From the NCBI RefSeq assembly GCF_900142645.1, contig NZ_FRBP01000014.1, forward strand, positions 84,037-148,036: DNA of 64,000 nt, read 5' to 3'. A program made the translations under genes and the position numbers. The stretch comes from Eubacterium callanderi. GTDB taxonomy: Bacteria; Bacillota; Clostridia; Eubacteriales; Eubacteriaceae. Positions 7,728 to 15,498 of this stretch are shown piece by piece (positions within the stretch are counted from its first letter, which is position 1; each line of letters opens with the position of its first letter). The notes beneath the pieces are model-generated. The model saw only the letters and a list, made by a program, of their open reading frames with translations. It did not search any database and was not told the origin of the DNA.

Positions 7728-7749
7728 GTGAAGCACCACCCTTTTTCAA

Positions 7750-7830
7750 GTGGAAGGTTGAAGGTGGAAGGTGGAAAGTGATGGTGCAAACTGCGCTTCG
7801 CTGGTTTGCCCGATCCTGGCACCTCCTGTT
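7750..7830 (+). repeat. Dispersed palindromic element, copy 1 (partial)
   Basis: This gap holds GGAAGGTTGAAGGTGGAAGG-type direct repeats, a hairpin with stem GCAAAC (7786-7791) and GTTTGC (7804-7809), and a terminal CACCTCC. The segment GGTGGAAAGTGATGGTGCAAA closely matches one in copy 2 near 9324-9344. It looks like a shortened member of a family of short inverted-repeat elements in this genome. Confidence 0.55.
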
Positions 7831-7890
7831 TCAATCTCCAATTTAATCTTATGATAACATCTTTTCCCTTTTTCTGCCTGAATGTGTGTT

Positions 7891-8586
7891 TTAGCCCTTT
7901 ATTTCGTCCATGGAGGGGCGTTTAAGCGGCGGGGCGGACGGTGGACGGTGTCTTGGGGTTTCTCCCCGCAGATAGCGTCCCTTCGGCGGTTTGACGTTCT
8001 TGGCCTTAACCCGCTGTTTAGGCTTCATGAGATCCTCCTCATCCTCGGGATATTTGTAGGACAGCCATTTTTTGACCATGTGCTCCATCATGAGGATAAA
8101 GCCCCAGAGCAAAAACATGGTGAGCGCCGCCGGGCTCTGGAGAAACATGGCCACCCGTCCAAGGTACGGGATATGAAAAGCATATGTACCGACAATGTCC
8201 TCCCGGTGGATTTCAAACTCGTCATACTGCCCTTCCTGATAGCCCTCCCCCTGGGTCATGTAGCGGACATAGCCGTCACTGGTATCAATGTAACGGAAAT
8301 AGTGGGTGACAAAGACCTGCTGACCCTGAAGCTCAGCCTTGAAGGTGATGGGCGTGTTTTCCGGAATGGGGTCATCCTCGTCGATGGCATGGTCGATGAC
8401 GAGCGAGCCGACGGGCAAGGTTGGGACCATGCTGTTAGTTAAGATGACGTAGGGTTTATAGCCAAAGAATTTTGGGGCATCGGTGGGGTTAAGTTTCATG
8501 AAAAACGTATAAAACAAGGTACAAATTAAAAACAGTATCAAAAAACTATTTTTTAAGATTTTACATATAATTTTTGTCTTTTTCAT
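7891..8586 (-). CDS. sipW: SipW-like type I signal peptidase (ER/archaeal type, S26B)
   Basis: A 231-residue membrane protease that removes the signal peptide of exported fibre proteins such as TasA/camelysin. One membrane segment lies at about residues 10-30 and a second near 165-185. The catalytic Ser sits in TNSMVPTLPVG and the His of the Ser-His pair, typical of S26B enzymes, in VFVTHYF. The C-terminal 45 residues are a basic, proline-rich cytosolic tail, longer than usual. It lies directly after the TasA-like gene on the same strand, separated by a hairpin that may lower its expression. No strong ribosome site is seen before the ATG, consistent with low expression. Confidence 0.85.
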   Translation of the reverse strand: MKKTKIICKILKNSFLILFLICTLFYTFFMKLNPTDAPKFFGYKPYVILTNSMVPTLPVGSLVIDHAIDEDDPIPENTPITFKAELQGQQVFVTHYFRYIDTSDGYVRYMTQGEGYQEGQYDEFEIHREDIVGTYAFHIPYLGRVAMFLQSPAALTMFLLWGFILMMEHMVKKWLSYKYPEDEEDLMKPKQRVKAKNVKPPKGRYLRGETPRHRPPSAPPLKRPSMDEIKG

Positions 8587-8602
8587 AATTAAATAGTTCT
8601 GC

Positions 8603-8640
8603 TAAAAACAAAGTGAGCGGTGAACTAAGTAGTACACCGC
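8603..8640 (-). terminator. Weak terminator or attenuator between the TasA-like gene and sipW
   Basis: On the reverse strand GCGGTG and CACCGC form a 6-bp stem around a 12-base loop, followed by TTTGTTTTT. This would give more transcript of the abundant fibre protein than of its peptidase. Confidence 0.5.
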
Positions 8641-8654
8641 TATTTTAAATTCTT

Positions 8655-9191
8655 TTATGGATTCTGAGTTTTAGCAACTGCAGAACATTTAACTTCTAAA
8701 TCAATATTTTTCCCAGCATATTTTGCCACTTTATCAGCATTCCAAGTACTTCCATCATCTGCAAATTTAACTTGGACATAATACGTATTATCTGTTCCAC
8801 CTGTTAATATACCATTTGTTATCGGAGTAGTACAATTTTCATCTGTATAAATTCCAGATATAAATGTAGAATCTATTGCATCACCTGAAGACCCATTCAC
8901 CTGAAGCTTAGTAACTTCACCCTTAAGATCATTGGCTGTTGCACCCGCAACTAGTTCTGCTTTGAAACTCCCCACTAAAGATGTTGCCTCTCCAGAAGCA
9001 GGGTCTATAGGAACCAACTTATCACTTGGTGTCTTAACCACACTAGTTTTTACCGCAACAGAGTCTCCAGCAGTTACAGAGAATGTTTCTGTACTATCTG
9101 TAATTTTCCAAGCCGCAAACGACCCAACAGCCGTAACCAATAATGCCACTGTGGTGATCCCACTAATCCATAACGAAGTCTTCTTTTTCAT
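8655..9191 (-). CDS. TasA/camelysin-like SipW-dependent exported protein
   Basis: A 178-residue exported protein of the TasA/CalY type, expected to form cell-surface fibres. The start at 9191 (MKKKTSLWIS) is set by AGGAGGAATT; the longer frame is spurious. The signal sequence VALLVTAVGSFAAWKITDS has the pattern recognised by SipW peptidases, in which the hydrophobic core ends in a small-residue site followed by a Trp or Phe and a Thr/Asp-rich start of the mature chain. The body is rich in Thr, Val, Asp and Lys and contains no Cys-rich or catalytic motif. It heads a three-gene group with the SipW-like peptidase. Its AT-rich base composition differs from its downstream neighbour. Confidence 0.75.
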   Translation of the reverse strand: MKKKTSLWISGITTVALLVTAVGSFAAWKITDSTETFSVTAGDSVAVKTSVVKTPSDKLVPIDPASGEATSLVGSFKAELVAGATANDLKGEVTKLQVNGSSGDAIDSTFISGIYTDENCTTPITNGILTGGTDNTYYVQVKFADDGSTWNADKVAKYAGKNIDLEVKCSAVAKTQNP

Positions 9192-9309
9192 TTCTAAATT
9201 CCTCCTGTATAAATACATCTAAATTTTTAATCATTGCTGCCTCTTGACAATGACTTATTCTTAACGATGAGCCTATTATACAATTGGATACGCTACACTT
9301 CCGCTACTC

Positions 9310-9610
9310 CTTAAACAGGAGGAAGGTGGAAAGTTATTGTGCAAATTTTTCTTTGAAAAATTTGATTGAGGATTGCGGCCTTTGGCCGCAATACGAACTG
9401 CAATCATTTAAGAAAATAAAATTAAGGGACGAGCGGAGGGATGTTCTCGCACTTCGGCGCTGTATATGGCGCGGGATCAAATAACTGCCTGAGCTGTCCG
9501 AGGATTAAAGAACACCTGGGTCGAGATTAAAATGCACACCGCAGGTGTCGCATTTTACCGAGAGAAGGTGTTTTTAATCCGCGGACAGCGCCAATTCTCC
9601 TCCACCTCCC
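9310..9610 (+). repeat. Dispersed palindromic element, copy 2 (long)
   Basis: This 300-bp gap has no gene but dense secondary structure. Ends GGAGGAAGGTGGA and TCCTCCACCTCCCC are roughly inverted. Inside are perfect hairpins CAAATTTTTC/GAAAAATTTG (9342-9364) and TTGCGGCC/GGCCGCAA (9373-9391). A long stem joins GCTGTCCGAGGATTAAAG (from 9493) to its near-complement ending at 9589, enclosing an AAAATGCACACC hairpin at 9529-9555. It is a larger relative of the elements at 17516 and 50777. Confidence 0.6.
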
Positions 9611-9630
9611 CCTCTAACCATAAGCAACCG

Positions 9631-10452
9631 CTAATCTTCCCCCCGCTGTTTCTCGACCAGCTCCTGGATTTCCCAGATTTCGGGCACGCGTTCTTCGGCC
9701 CAGGAATACTCAAACAGGTACTCGCCGGTGAAGGGGGATTTTGGCAGGATTTCGCCTTCTAACAGCTTGTAGTAGTCGCAGTAGACTTTATCCCGTTCGA
9801 TATAGCACAGGCCGCGCCGGGTCTGGAAAATGCCCGGCGCGCCCGCCTCCTCAAAAGTGTGAGTGGCGATCATGACCGCTTTGCGGTAAAGCTTTTTGGT
9901 CTTTTCATCAAAGAGCCGGTCCTCCCACAGCTTGTCGATGGCCTCCTCCATGGTGACCACGCCGCCCCGGTGGTCCACACACAGGGCCACCAGCTCCTTG
10001 GCCTTCTGGCTTTTAAAGATGAGCAGCTCCCCCCTGACAAAAATATCAAACCGGCCAAAGGTGCGGATAACCACATCGTTTTCCGGCTTCCGGGACGCTC
10101 TTTTGCCCACCTTGTCGATGACCGCCTGAACCCGCTCGGCCGAGAAGGGCTTGAGAATATAGCCCACTGCCTCCACGTCAAAGGCCTGCTGGGCGTAATT
10201 GTTGTAGCCTGTCACAAAAACTGTCTGGATATCCGGTGCAGCCTCCTTCAGGTAACCGGCCAGCTCGATACCTGTAAAGCCTGGCATCTCAATGTCCAGA
10301 AAGGCCAGATCAACCTTGTGGTCCCTCACAAAATCCAGCGCCTCCGAGGCGTTCTGGAAGGTGCCTGCCACCTCCACGCCCGCCATGTCCTCCAGGACGT
10401 ATTCTAAGGCTTCGATGGCAAAGCTCTCGTCGTCTACGATGATCACTTTCAT
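9631..10452 (-). CDS. Response regulator with SARP-like winged-helix output domain
   Basis: A 273-residue two-component response regulator. The receiver domain (about residues 1-120) shows the acidic pair Asp7/Asp8, phosphoacceptor Asp53 in FLDIEMPG, and Lys101 in ILKPF. The output half (about 128-270) begins VIRTFGRFDIFV, the typical opening of the SARP/OmpR-like DNA-binding domain seen in LytS-partner regulators of Clostridia, not a LytTR domain. It lies 9 bp after the histidine kinase gene, its obvious partner, at the end of the five-gene operon that starts with the corrinoid protein. Its target promoters are not known. Confidence 0.85.
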   Translation of the reverse strand: MKVIIVDDESFAIEALEYVLEDMAGVEVAGTFQNASEALDFVRDHKVDLAFLDIEMPGFTGIELAGYLKEAAPDIQTVFVTGYNNYAQQAFDVEAVGYILKPFSAERVQAVIDKVGKRASRKPENDVVIRTFGRFDIFVRGELLIFKSQKAKELVALCVDHRGGVVTMEEAIDKLWEDRLFDEKTKKLYRKAVMIATHTFEEAGAPGIFQTRRGLCYIERDKVYCDYYKLLEGEILPKSPFTGEYLFEYSWAEERVPEIWEIQELVEKQRGED

Positions 10453-10461
10453 GTCCGTCTC

Positions 10462-11961
10462 CTATTCTTTCTTGGGAATCTTTATGCGCTGCACCGTGCC
10501 CTTGCCGGGCGCGCTTTCAATGGTCAGCACCGCGTCCAGCATGTGCGTGAGCTGAAAGCGGGCGTTATAAATGCCGCCGTCTTTTTTCTCCAACAGCTTA
10601 TCCGTCTCAAAGCCCACGCCATCATCAGTGATGACGACCTCGTAATAGCCGGGGTGCTCCCGGGTGGACAGCGTGACTGTTCCGCCCTCTGGCTTGCGGC
10701 AGACGCCATGTTTGACGGCGTTTTCGACCAAGGGCTGTATGCACAGGGGCGGCACGCTGAAATCAGTGGCCTCGATGTCATATACGGCGTCGAAACGATT
10801 TTTAAACCGGATTTTTTCAATGTCCACGTAGCACTGAACCGGCACCAGTGCTTTATCAAAGGGGACTGGCTGGTTAATCTTGACAAAGTCGAGGTTAGCG
10901 CGCAGGTAGTTGGAAAAGGTAAAGATCACCTTGTCGGCCAGCCTGGTATCCCGCCGGGCCAGCACCTGGATGGCCTGAAGGGTATTGAACATGAAATGGG
11001 GCTGGAGCTGGCTGACCATCATGTCAGCACTTTTCTGCTCGATCTCCTTGTACAGGTTTGCGATACGGATCGCCTCTGCCTGCCGGATCTCGATGACCCG
11101 CTGGTAATAGATGTAGATCATGCACATGAGCAGCAGGCACAGGGTGGCCGGATACAGCATATACATGTCGGACGTGGACCAGCCTGACAGGTACATGGTG
11201 TCTGCGAACAGGCCCACCGTAATGGACGCGTAGCCCACGAGGGCTGGCCGGATGTGCGGAATTTTCTCCTCCACCAGACGGTACAGCCGGGCGTACATGT
11301 AGAGCAGAGGGTAAAACAGCCCAAGGCGGATATGCTGCTCCAGAAACAACGTCCGATTACTCTGAGACACCACAGCGATGGCGAACAGCACAACGGCGTA
11401 CCAGGCGGCCAGGACAAGCACAGGCCTCAGCCTGATCCTGCCCCTTGTCTGTTCCTCTACGGTAAGGCACAGCAGAATACAGGCGTTGAGGGTGGAACCA
11501 TAAAAGATGGTGGCCAGAGTGATGTTAAAGGGTGTGTTGAACAACGCCTCGAGAGTGACAGCCATGTCCACGCTGAACATGCGCACGATCAGAAACACTA
11601 CCGCCCCCAGTATGAGGTTTGAATAATTTTTGACCCGGCTGATCATAAGCACAAGCAGATAAACCAGGCAGAATACCAGCACAGCTGTGCTGAGAACAGA
11701 AATGGAAAAAATCTTTAAGGGCGAATAGCTGACGTCGTCCTTGAGATTGGTAAAAACAGAGGTGATATAAACCCCGGAGGGCAGGCTTTCCACACCCCCG
11801 TCCCCGATATTCATGGTGAGCTCGCTGTGGGTACGGGCGTTCTCGACCTGGCCGGTGAGCAGGCCGTGCAGGCCCATGCCCGCAATGAAGGCGAGCATGA
11901 CAACCAGACAGATAAAATAGACGGTTTTTTCGGATGGTTTTGGAATGGGTTTCGCTGACAT
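10462..11961 (-). CDS. LytS-type membrane sensor histidine kinase
   Basis: A 499-residue sensor kinase. The start at 11961 (MSAKPIPKPS) follows GGAGGTAAC; it lies one base from the preceding stop. An N-terminal helix near residues 15-35, an extracytoplasmic loop of about 70 residues, and then seven or so membrane helices to about residue 300 form the sensor. The His-kinase domain has QLQPHFMFNTLQA with the phospho-His near residue 322, and an ATP-binding region with PLVENAVKHG (N box) and DDGVGF (G box). It resembles sensors with a seven-helix 7TM module. The cognate regulator follows directly. The signal is unknown. Confidence 0.85.
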   Translation of the reverse strand: MSAKPIPKPSEKTVYFICLVVMLAFIAGMGLHGLLTGQVENARTHSELTMNIGDGGVESLPSGVYITSVFTNLKDDVSYSPLKIFSISVLSTAVLVFCLVYLLVLMISRVKNYSNLILGAVVFLIVRMFSVDMAVTLEALFNTPFNITLATIFYGSTLNACILLCLTVEEQTRGRIRLRPVLVLAAWYAVVLFAIAVVSQSNRTLFLEQHIRLGLFYPLLYMYARLYRLVEEKIPHIRPALVGYASITVGLFADTMYLSGWSTSDMYMLYPATLCLLLMCMIYIYYQRVIEIRQAEAIRIANLYKEIEQKSADMMVSQLQPHFMFNTLQAIQVLARRDTRLADKVIFTFSNYLRANLDFVKINQPVPFDKALVPVQCYVDIEKIRFKNRFDAVYDIEATDFSVPPLCIQPLVENAVKHGVCRKPEGGTVTLSTREHPGYYEVVITDDGVGFETDKLLEKKDGGIYNARFQLTHMLDAVLTIESAPGKGTVQRIKIPKKE

Positions 11962-11962
11962 G

Positions 11963-13885
11963 TTACCTCCACGCCGTTTTTTTGACAAGGGCTGTGAATG
12001 CCGCCTCGGGCAGCGGCCTTGAAAAATAGTAGCCCTGGATATAGTCGCAGCCCAGCTCCCGCAGAATTTCGACCTCCTCGGCCACCTCCACGCCCTCGGC
12101 GATAACACGCATGCTCAGGCGGTGAATGAGGCTAATGATGGCCTCCACGGCTATTCTGGTTCTGGGTTCGCCGGTGAGGCGGTCCGTCAGGCTCTTATCC
12201 AGCTTGATGAGCTTAAAGGGCAGGTTGAGCATATTGGTGACGCCAGAGTAACCGATGCCGAAATCGTCCAGGGCAAAGGCGCAGCCATAATCGATGAGCC
12301 GTTCCATGGTGCTCCGGAGGGTGGACATGGAGGCAGCGGCCACGGTCTCGGTGATTTCGAATTTAAAGCGTCCGGGCGGCAGCTTGTAGTGCTCCATGAC
12401 AGCGATGAGGTCATCGGCCAGGCTCTCCTGCATGCACTGCACCACAGAGAGGTTGACGCCAATGGTCTCAAAGCCTCCTTCGGTATAGGGATGGGCTGTC
12501 ATAAACTGGCAGACCTTTTCAAACACAACGAGGCCGATGGAGACAATCATACCGTTTTCCTCGGCCATGGGGATAAACTCATCGGGCGGGATGAGGCCAA
12601 ACTCAGGGTCGCGCATGCGCACCAGCGCCTCACAGGTGGCGAAGCGGCCCGTGGCAAGGCAGTAGATGGGCTGGTAATGCACCTCAAAGCCATCCTTTTC
12701 GAGAGCGTAGGCGAGCATGGCGCGGATATGGTTCTTACGCCTGAATTTCTCGTTGAAGATTTCGCCGCCGCGCACCACGCCATTTTCCCGGTGCTTGGAC
12801 TCCTGGATGGCAAAGTCGATGGCAGACACGATCTCGTCCACGGTTTCGGTGCCGCCTTTGCCCATTGGCACCACTCCCAGACTGCAGTTCAGGCTGTAGT
12901 CGATGCCCTGGAAGTGCCAGGGCTTTTTAAACCGGTCCACGATGAGGTTCACAAGCCTGTCGGTGTTTTCTGCGCCGTTTGGCTCTGCGATGCAGAAAAC
13001 ATCGCCGTCAAAACGATAGACCCGGCCCGTAGGAGCCAGCCCCTTCAGGAATCCGGCGACCTCCTTGAGCAGGCGGTCACAGGTCTTGACACCGAAAACC
13101 TCGTTGGCGAACTTGAAATCCCGCAGGGCAAGGGCAATGATATCCCCCTTTTTCCCGTTCTTCAGGTGCATCTCGATCATCTGCAGAAAAACCTGCCGTT
13201 TAAAGGTTCCGGTAAGCTCGTCACTGACCATGCTGTTGCTCTGGGTGGAGAGGTGTACCAGCAGGATACAGCAGGTGCAGGCCACGCCGGTGAGGATATA
13301 GCCTGTAAACACAAACTGGAGCAGGATGGCCGCCAGCGACAGCACCATAAAGGCGCAGAGGGCAGCAAAGACAGACTTTGATATTTTCTTCCGGTTATAG
13401 ATGGCGATGACCGCAGCGCACAGGATATAGGAAATGGAGCTCACATGGGTAAAGGGGTTGCCGATGCCCCGGGCATAGCCGTTTTCAAGATCCAGTGTGA
13501 AATAAAAATGCGTCAGCGGGTTGGACAGCGCCAGCACAAGGTAAATGAAATACATCGAAAAAGCCAGGATAACCAGGGCTCTCTTGTGCCAGAACTCCTG
13601 GTAAATGATGGAGATCACATAGAGCAGCACCATCATAGGCATACTGGGCAAAAAAATCAGGTACAGGTTGTTGAAGAAAACAGCCAGCCCGAAATTGGCG
13701 GGCGTCAGGTGCTCTAACAGCAGAGTAGCCACAATGTTCGTAAGAATAAAGGCCATTGAAATGACAAGGGTCGCGCCGTAAATACGGTTCTGCCAGGTGG
13801 GAACCCGTGGCCCTCTGAAATAGTAGACCATGATGATCCCGATGATTAACGCTGAATAGATTTCAAATTCCAAATGCCATGTCAT
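11963..13885 (-). CDS. Membrane GGDEF-EAL protein with degenerate cyclase, probable c-di-GMP phosphodiesterase
   Basis: A 640-residue protein with seven predicted membrane helices (about residues 5-215), a GGDEF domain (about 218-380) and an EAL domain (about 385-635). The cyclase signature is replaced by RFDGDVF near residue 291, so synthesis of c-di-GMP is not expected. The EAL domain keeps EALVRM near residue 420, DDFGIGYSG, KLDKSL and AEGVEV, so hydrolysis of c-di-GMP is likely. The degenerate GGDEF may act as a GTP or c-di-GMP sensor. GAGGTAAAAGAA precedes the ATG. It overlaps no neighbour but is packed between GntR and kinase genes in one operon. Confidence 0.88.
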   Translation of the reverse strand: MTWHLEFEIYSALIIGIIMVYYFRGPRVPTWQNRIYGATLVISMAFILTNIVATLLLEHLTPANFGLAVFFNNLYLIFLPSMPMMVLLYVISIIYQEFWHKRALVILAFSMYFIYLVLALSNPLTHFYFTLDLENGYARGIGNPFTHVSSISYILCAAVIAIYNRKKISKSVFAALCAFMVLSLAAILLQFVFTGYILTGVACTCCILLVHLSTQSNSMVSDELTGTFKRQVFLQMIEMHLKNGKKGDIIALALRDFKFANEVFGVKTCDRLLKEVAGFLKGLAPTGRVYRFDGDVFCIAEPNGAENTDRLVNLIVDRFKKPWHFQGIDYSLNCSLGVVPMGKGGTETVDEIVSAIDFAIQESKHRENGVVRGGEIFNEKFRRKNHIRAMLAYALEKDGFEVHYQPIYCLATGRFATCEALVRMRDPEFGLIPPDEFIPMAEENGMIVSIGLVVFEKVCQFMTAHPYTEGGFETIGVNLSVVQCMQESLADDLIAVMEHYKLPPGRFKFEITETVAAASMSTLRSTMERLIDYGCAFALDDFGIGYSGVTNMLNLPFKLIKLDKSLTDRLTGEPRTRIAVEAIISLIHRLSMRVIAEGVEVAEEVEILRELGCDYIQGYYFSRPLPEAAFTALVKKTAWR

Positions 13886-13905
13886 TTCTTTTACCTCATA
13901 AATTT

Positions 13906-14610
13906 TCAGATTACCGTTTCAGCGTCGATTGAGAAATAGTCTTTTCGGATATAAAATTCATTGTAGCTGATGGGCATGCCGTCCTCCACGGACAGAATGC
14001 ACTGGGAGATGAGGAATACGCTCTCCTCCCTCGGGATTTTGAGATACCCCCGCACCTCGTGGGAGGGCTGTACGATCTCGATGTGCAGCTTTTTCTTGAG
14101 CTGGAACTGGAGCTTGGACTTTTCCATGATGCCGTGGAAATTGGCAAAATTGATGACATCCTCCACGATGGGATTTCCTTTCTGGTATGGCAGGTAGATG
14201 TTACTGTACTGCACCACGTCCCTGCCCATGTAAAAGGCCTTCTGGACACGTATGACCTTGTCGAAGGACCCTACCTTGAGCTCGCGCATGAGCCGGCGCC
14301 CCGGCGACACAACGCCCACCTTGATGAGCTTGACCTCGTCGATCTGGCCCTTGAGGCTGTCCACCTCGTCGAAATAAAACTGGTAATGGTTGGAGGTGGG
14401 CTCACAGACAAAATTGCCCTTTCCCGGAATGGTGTAGATATAATTTTCATTGACGAGCAGCGCCAGGCTTTTGCGCAGGGTGGTGCGGCTGACGTCATAA
14501 AACTCTGACAGCTCATGCTCCGACGGCAGGATGTCTCCGGGCTTCATCTCGCCCTTTTCGATTTTTCCTTTTATGTCATTTACAATATCGAGATATAAAA
14601 TTTTACGCAT
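13906..14610 (-). CDS. GntR family regulator (HutC/UTRA type)
   Basis: A 234-residue transcription regulator. The N-terminal winged helix (about residues 5-70) includes LPSEHELSEFYDVSRTTLRKSL, with the usual second-helix pattern. The C-terminal UTRA ligand-binding domain (about 90-230) shows the family's final strand pattern YNEFYIRKDYF. Its ribosome site AGGAG lies inside the last codons of the corrinoid-protein gene, six bases upstream, so the two are coupled. Such proteins usually bind a small effector and repress the neighbouring operon. Here the operon contains a corrinoid protein and signalling genes, so a methylated substrate or cobamide-related effector is a reasonable but untested guess. 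Confidence 0.87.
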   Translation of the reverse strand: MRKILYLDIVNDIKGKIEKGEMKPGDILPSEHELSEFYDVSRTTLRKSLALLVNENYIYTIPGKGNFVCEPTSNHYQFYFDEVDSLKGQIDEVKLIKVGVVSPGRRLMRELKVGSFDKVIRVQKAFYMGRDVVQYSNIYLPYQKGNPIVEDVINFANFHGIMEKSKLQFQLKKKLHIEIVQPSHEVRGYLKIPREESVFLISQCILSVEDGMPISYNEFYIRKDYFSIDAETVI

Positions 14611-14616
14611 GGTTTC

Positions 14617-15249
14617 TTACTCCTGGGTAAGCCATTCTCTGCAGATGGAGACGCCCTCGATGGCATCGCTGGAAAAACCATCGGCGCCCACATATTTGGC
14701 GTATTCCTTGCCCGCGATGGCGCCGCCCAGAATGATTTTGATATGATCCCGGAGGCCGGCCGCTGTGATGGCGTCCACCACCACCCGGATATTTTCCACC
14801 ACGGAGGTCAGAATCCCGCTGATGCCAAGTATCTGGGGCTTTTCTTTCCGGATGGCCTGGATAAATTCCTCTGTGGGGACATCAGTGCCCAGGTCGATGA
14901 CCTCAAGCCCCTCGGAGTGCAGCATGCTGACAAAAATGTTTTTGCCCACATCGTGGATATCGTCAAACACAGTGCCCACCACGATCTTGCCCGCTGGGGC
15001 CTGCCGGCTTGAGCGCTCCGACTCCATGCCGGATATTTTGAGCAGGCTGGACACCAGCTCGCCGGCCATGATGAGGTCCGCGATGTAATATTCGCCCTTT
15101 TCGTAGCGGTTGGCCACGCGCTGAAGGGCAAAGTTGAGGTCGTTGGATATTTCCTTCGGGTTTCTCCCTGATGCGAGCAGGGATTTCACCTGGCGGATGG
15201 CCAGGGGCTCGTCGATATTTTCTACCGCTTCGATTAATTTTTTCTCCAT
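14617..15249 (-). CDS. Methyltransferase-type corrinoid protein without adjacent partner enzyme
   Basis: A 210-residue cobalamin-binding protein of the MtaC/MttC/MtqC class, which normally shuttles methyl groups between a substrate methyltransferase and a tetrahydrofolate methyltransferase. The N-terminal helical cap domain (about residues 5-85) is followed by a Rossmann B12 domain with DIHDVGK (His99 being the cobalt ligand), SGILTS and the GG of the dimethylbenzimidazole tail pocket. The start at 15249 follows GGAG; the seven-codon longer frame is less likely. No methyltransferase gene of either type adjoins it; the nearest is 44 kb away. Instead it heads an operon with GntR, EAL, kinase and response-regulator genes. 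Confidence 0.88.
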   Translation of the reverse strand: MEKKLIEAVENIDEPLAIRQVKSLLASGRNPKEISNDLNFALQRVANRYEKGEYYIADLIMAGELVSSLLKISGMESERSSRQAPAGKIVVGTVFDDIHDVGKNIFVSMLHSEGLEVIDLGTDVPTEEFIQAIRKEKPQILGISGILTSVVENIRVVVDAITAAGLRDHIKIILGGAIAGKEYAKYVGADGFSSDAIEGVSICREWLTQE

Positions 15250-15285
15250 GATAACTCCGTCCACAATCAATCTATTTTAGTAAAA

Positions 15286-15314
15286 ATCATACCACAAAAA
15301 CCAGTCTGTGACAA
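15286..15314 (-). promoter_or_regulatory. Promoter of the corrinoid-signalling operon
   Basis: On the reverse strand TTGTCA (15314-15309), a 17-bp spacer and TATGAT (15291-15286) form a good sigma-A promoter 37 bp before the corrinoid-protein start. Confidence 0.65.
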
Positions 15315-15403
15315 TCGTTTAACCAGCGGATTTACGGCATTTATTTGTTTTTCTTTAGTCAACCTTTCGTTAAAGAATTGTCAAGGAATTCTTCTTTATT
15401 CTA

Positions 15404-15432
15404 TTGGAATTTTAATGAAAAAAGCGTATAAT
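15404..15432 (+). promoter_or_regulatory. Promoter of fbp
   Basis: TTGGAA (15404-15409), a 17-bp spacer and TATAAT (15427-15432) lie 67 bp before the fbp start. Confidence 0.65.
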
Positions 15433-15498
15433 GGGTATATACATTGCAAAGGTTCCCAGAAATATTGTGAAAATACAGAGAATTTTAAGGAGCATTCT

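Noticed and set aside
7051..7749. 232-codon reverse frame spanning tRNA-Val
   Set aside because: It runs through an intact tRNA gene and its terminator; the real protein here is the secreted Pro/Ala-rich one in another frame.
12122..13381. 419-codon forward frame over the GGDEF-EAL gene
   Set aside because: Antisense shadow of a protein with recognisable domains; no ribosome site or family resemblance.
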